Source: Clostridiales bacterium (GTDB lineage: Bacteria; Bacillota; Clostridia; Lachnospirales; Anaerotignaceae). Taken from it: a stretch of 6,996 nucleotides of DNA. Positions 6,337 to 6,996 of this stretch are shown piece after piece. The stretch is taken from NCBI GenBank assembly GCA_019423725.1, contig JAHZAW010000041.1, positions 4,377-11,372 of the forward strand. The letters run 5' to 3'. Under the pieces are notes generated by a model. That model worked only from the letters and a program-made list of their open reading frames with translations, searched no databases and was not told where the DNA came from. Both the position numbers and the translations under genes were made by a program. How positions within the stretch are numbered: the stretch's first letter is position 1; each line of letters begins with the position of its first letter.

Positions 6337-6996
6337 TCAAAATCCCATATTATTTATATAATCCAGGGTTTTATAATTGCTTCCGAAACATTCCCTGCCA
6401 TATACCATTGACAGCTCCCACAGTTCTCCCAGCACGCCTTCGGACACATCAAAGGAAAACAGTTCCTTTACTGGGCTTTCCGTTATATGCCCCAGAGCCT
6501 TTACCGCTCCCCTTCCGAGCTTTCCAATCCTCTCAGGAGCGCAGTCATCACAGTATATGCCGTCTGCCGAAGGTGAATACCAGGCCTCTTCCAGCTTTTT
6601 TCCGCAGGAGGAGCATATATCGCCGTCCCCCATGAAGCCATATTCCCTTAACAGTCTCAGTATATACACCACAGCCACCAGCTTTGGCCTCCTCTTTCCC
6701 GAGGCCAGCACGAAAAGGGTCCTTAAAAGCAGGTCAAAGGCCATGTTGTTCTGAAGTTCCTCAAATGACGCCCTTTCAGTTATCTCCAGTATGTAGGCCC
6801 CATAGGCCAGACGCTCAAAGTCATTCCTTATGTTATAAAAACTCTCGATCACATCCGCCTGGGTCACGGAATAAAATCCCCGGCCCTCAAACAGGGTGAA
6901 CTCACAGCAGGAAAACAGCTGAACCGCCGCCTGCATGCCCTTTTTCGTATTTTTTGCCCCACGGACAGAAAGGAGCATCTTTCCATGCTCCCTTGT
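6337..6996 (-). CDS. recO: DNA repair protein RecO (N-terminus off window)
   Basis: RecO binds single-stranded DNA and, with RecR, helps load RecA onto gaps (RecF pathway). The frame is open to the right edge, so 219 residues are visible and roughly the first 20 of the N-terminal OB fold are missing; full RecO is about 240-250. The visible start TREHGK is inside the OB fold, so the internal ATG at 6978 is not taken as the start. The typical block CEFTLFEGRGFYSVTQADVIESF follows (from about residue 31). A helical domain comes next, then a four-cysteine zinc site, C128-x2-C131 and C149-x2-C152 of the visible part (ICSSCGKK, YCDDCAP), and the C-terminal helices. It ends in TGA at 6337-6339. The glyS promoter starts right after, and no recO terminator is present. 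In clostridia recO often follows era, which would be off the right edge. Confidence 0.94.
   Translation of the reverse strand, partial: TREHGKMLLSVRGAKNTKKGMQAAVQLFSCCEFTLFEGRGFYSVTQADVIESFYNIRNDFERLAYGAYILEITERASFEELQNNMAFDLLLRTLFVLASGKRRPKLVAVVYILRLLREYGFMGDGDICSSCGKKLEEAWYSPSADGIYCDDCAPERIGKLGRGAVKALGHITESPVKELFSFDVSEGVLGELWELSMVYGRECFGSNYKTLDYINNMGF

Overview
All genes in this window lie on the minus strand. The content looks like a chromosome segment of a low-to-moderate GC Gram-positive, most likely a clostridium of the Lachnospiraceae type. The reasons are GGAGG-type ribosome binding sites, near-consensus TTGACA/TATAAT promoters, a T-box leader on an alpha2-type glycyl-tRNA synthetase, the recO-glyS and greA-lysS pairings, and a secreted GGxF-repeat surface protein. 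The taxon is an inference; no rRNA is present.

Read in transcription order (right to left): (1) recO, cut by the right edge, for DNA recombination repair. (2) A promoter directly after the recO stop, followed by a complete glycine T-box leader (specifier GGC, T-box AGGGTGGAACCGCG, competing terminator). (3) glyS, ending in a very strong intrinsic terminator. (4) A 287-codon gene of unknown function, rich in cysteine. (5) greA and lysS, 20 nt apart, driven by a perfect consensus promoter whose -35 box lies inside the last codons of the unknown gene; a small perfect hairpin sits in the greA leader. (6) A terminator after lysS. (7) A new strong promoter and a secreted beta-helix-type surface protein that runs off the left edge.

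The central part is translation and transcription housekeeping: two class II aminoacyl-tRNA synthetases and a transcript-cleavage factor. glyS is controlled by tRNA-Gly charging. lysS has no T-box and seems to depend on the greA promoter. The two parts that known families do not fully explain are the unknown gene (3628-4491) and the surface protein (1-1304). I saw no mobile element, CRISPR array, tRNA or rRNA. I did not find a convincing new multi-gene system; the most useful leads are the unknown gene, the greA leader hairpin and the way recO transcription must pass through the T-box.
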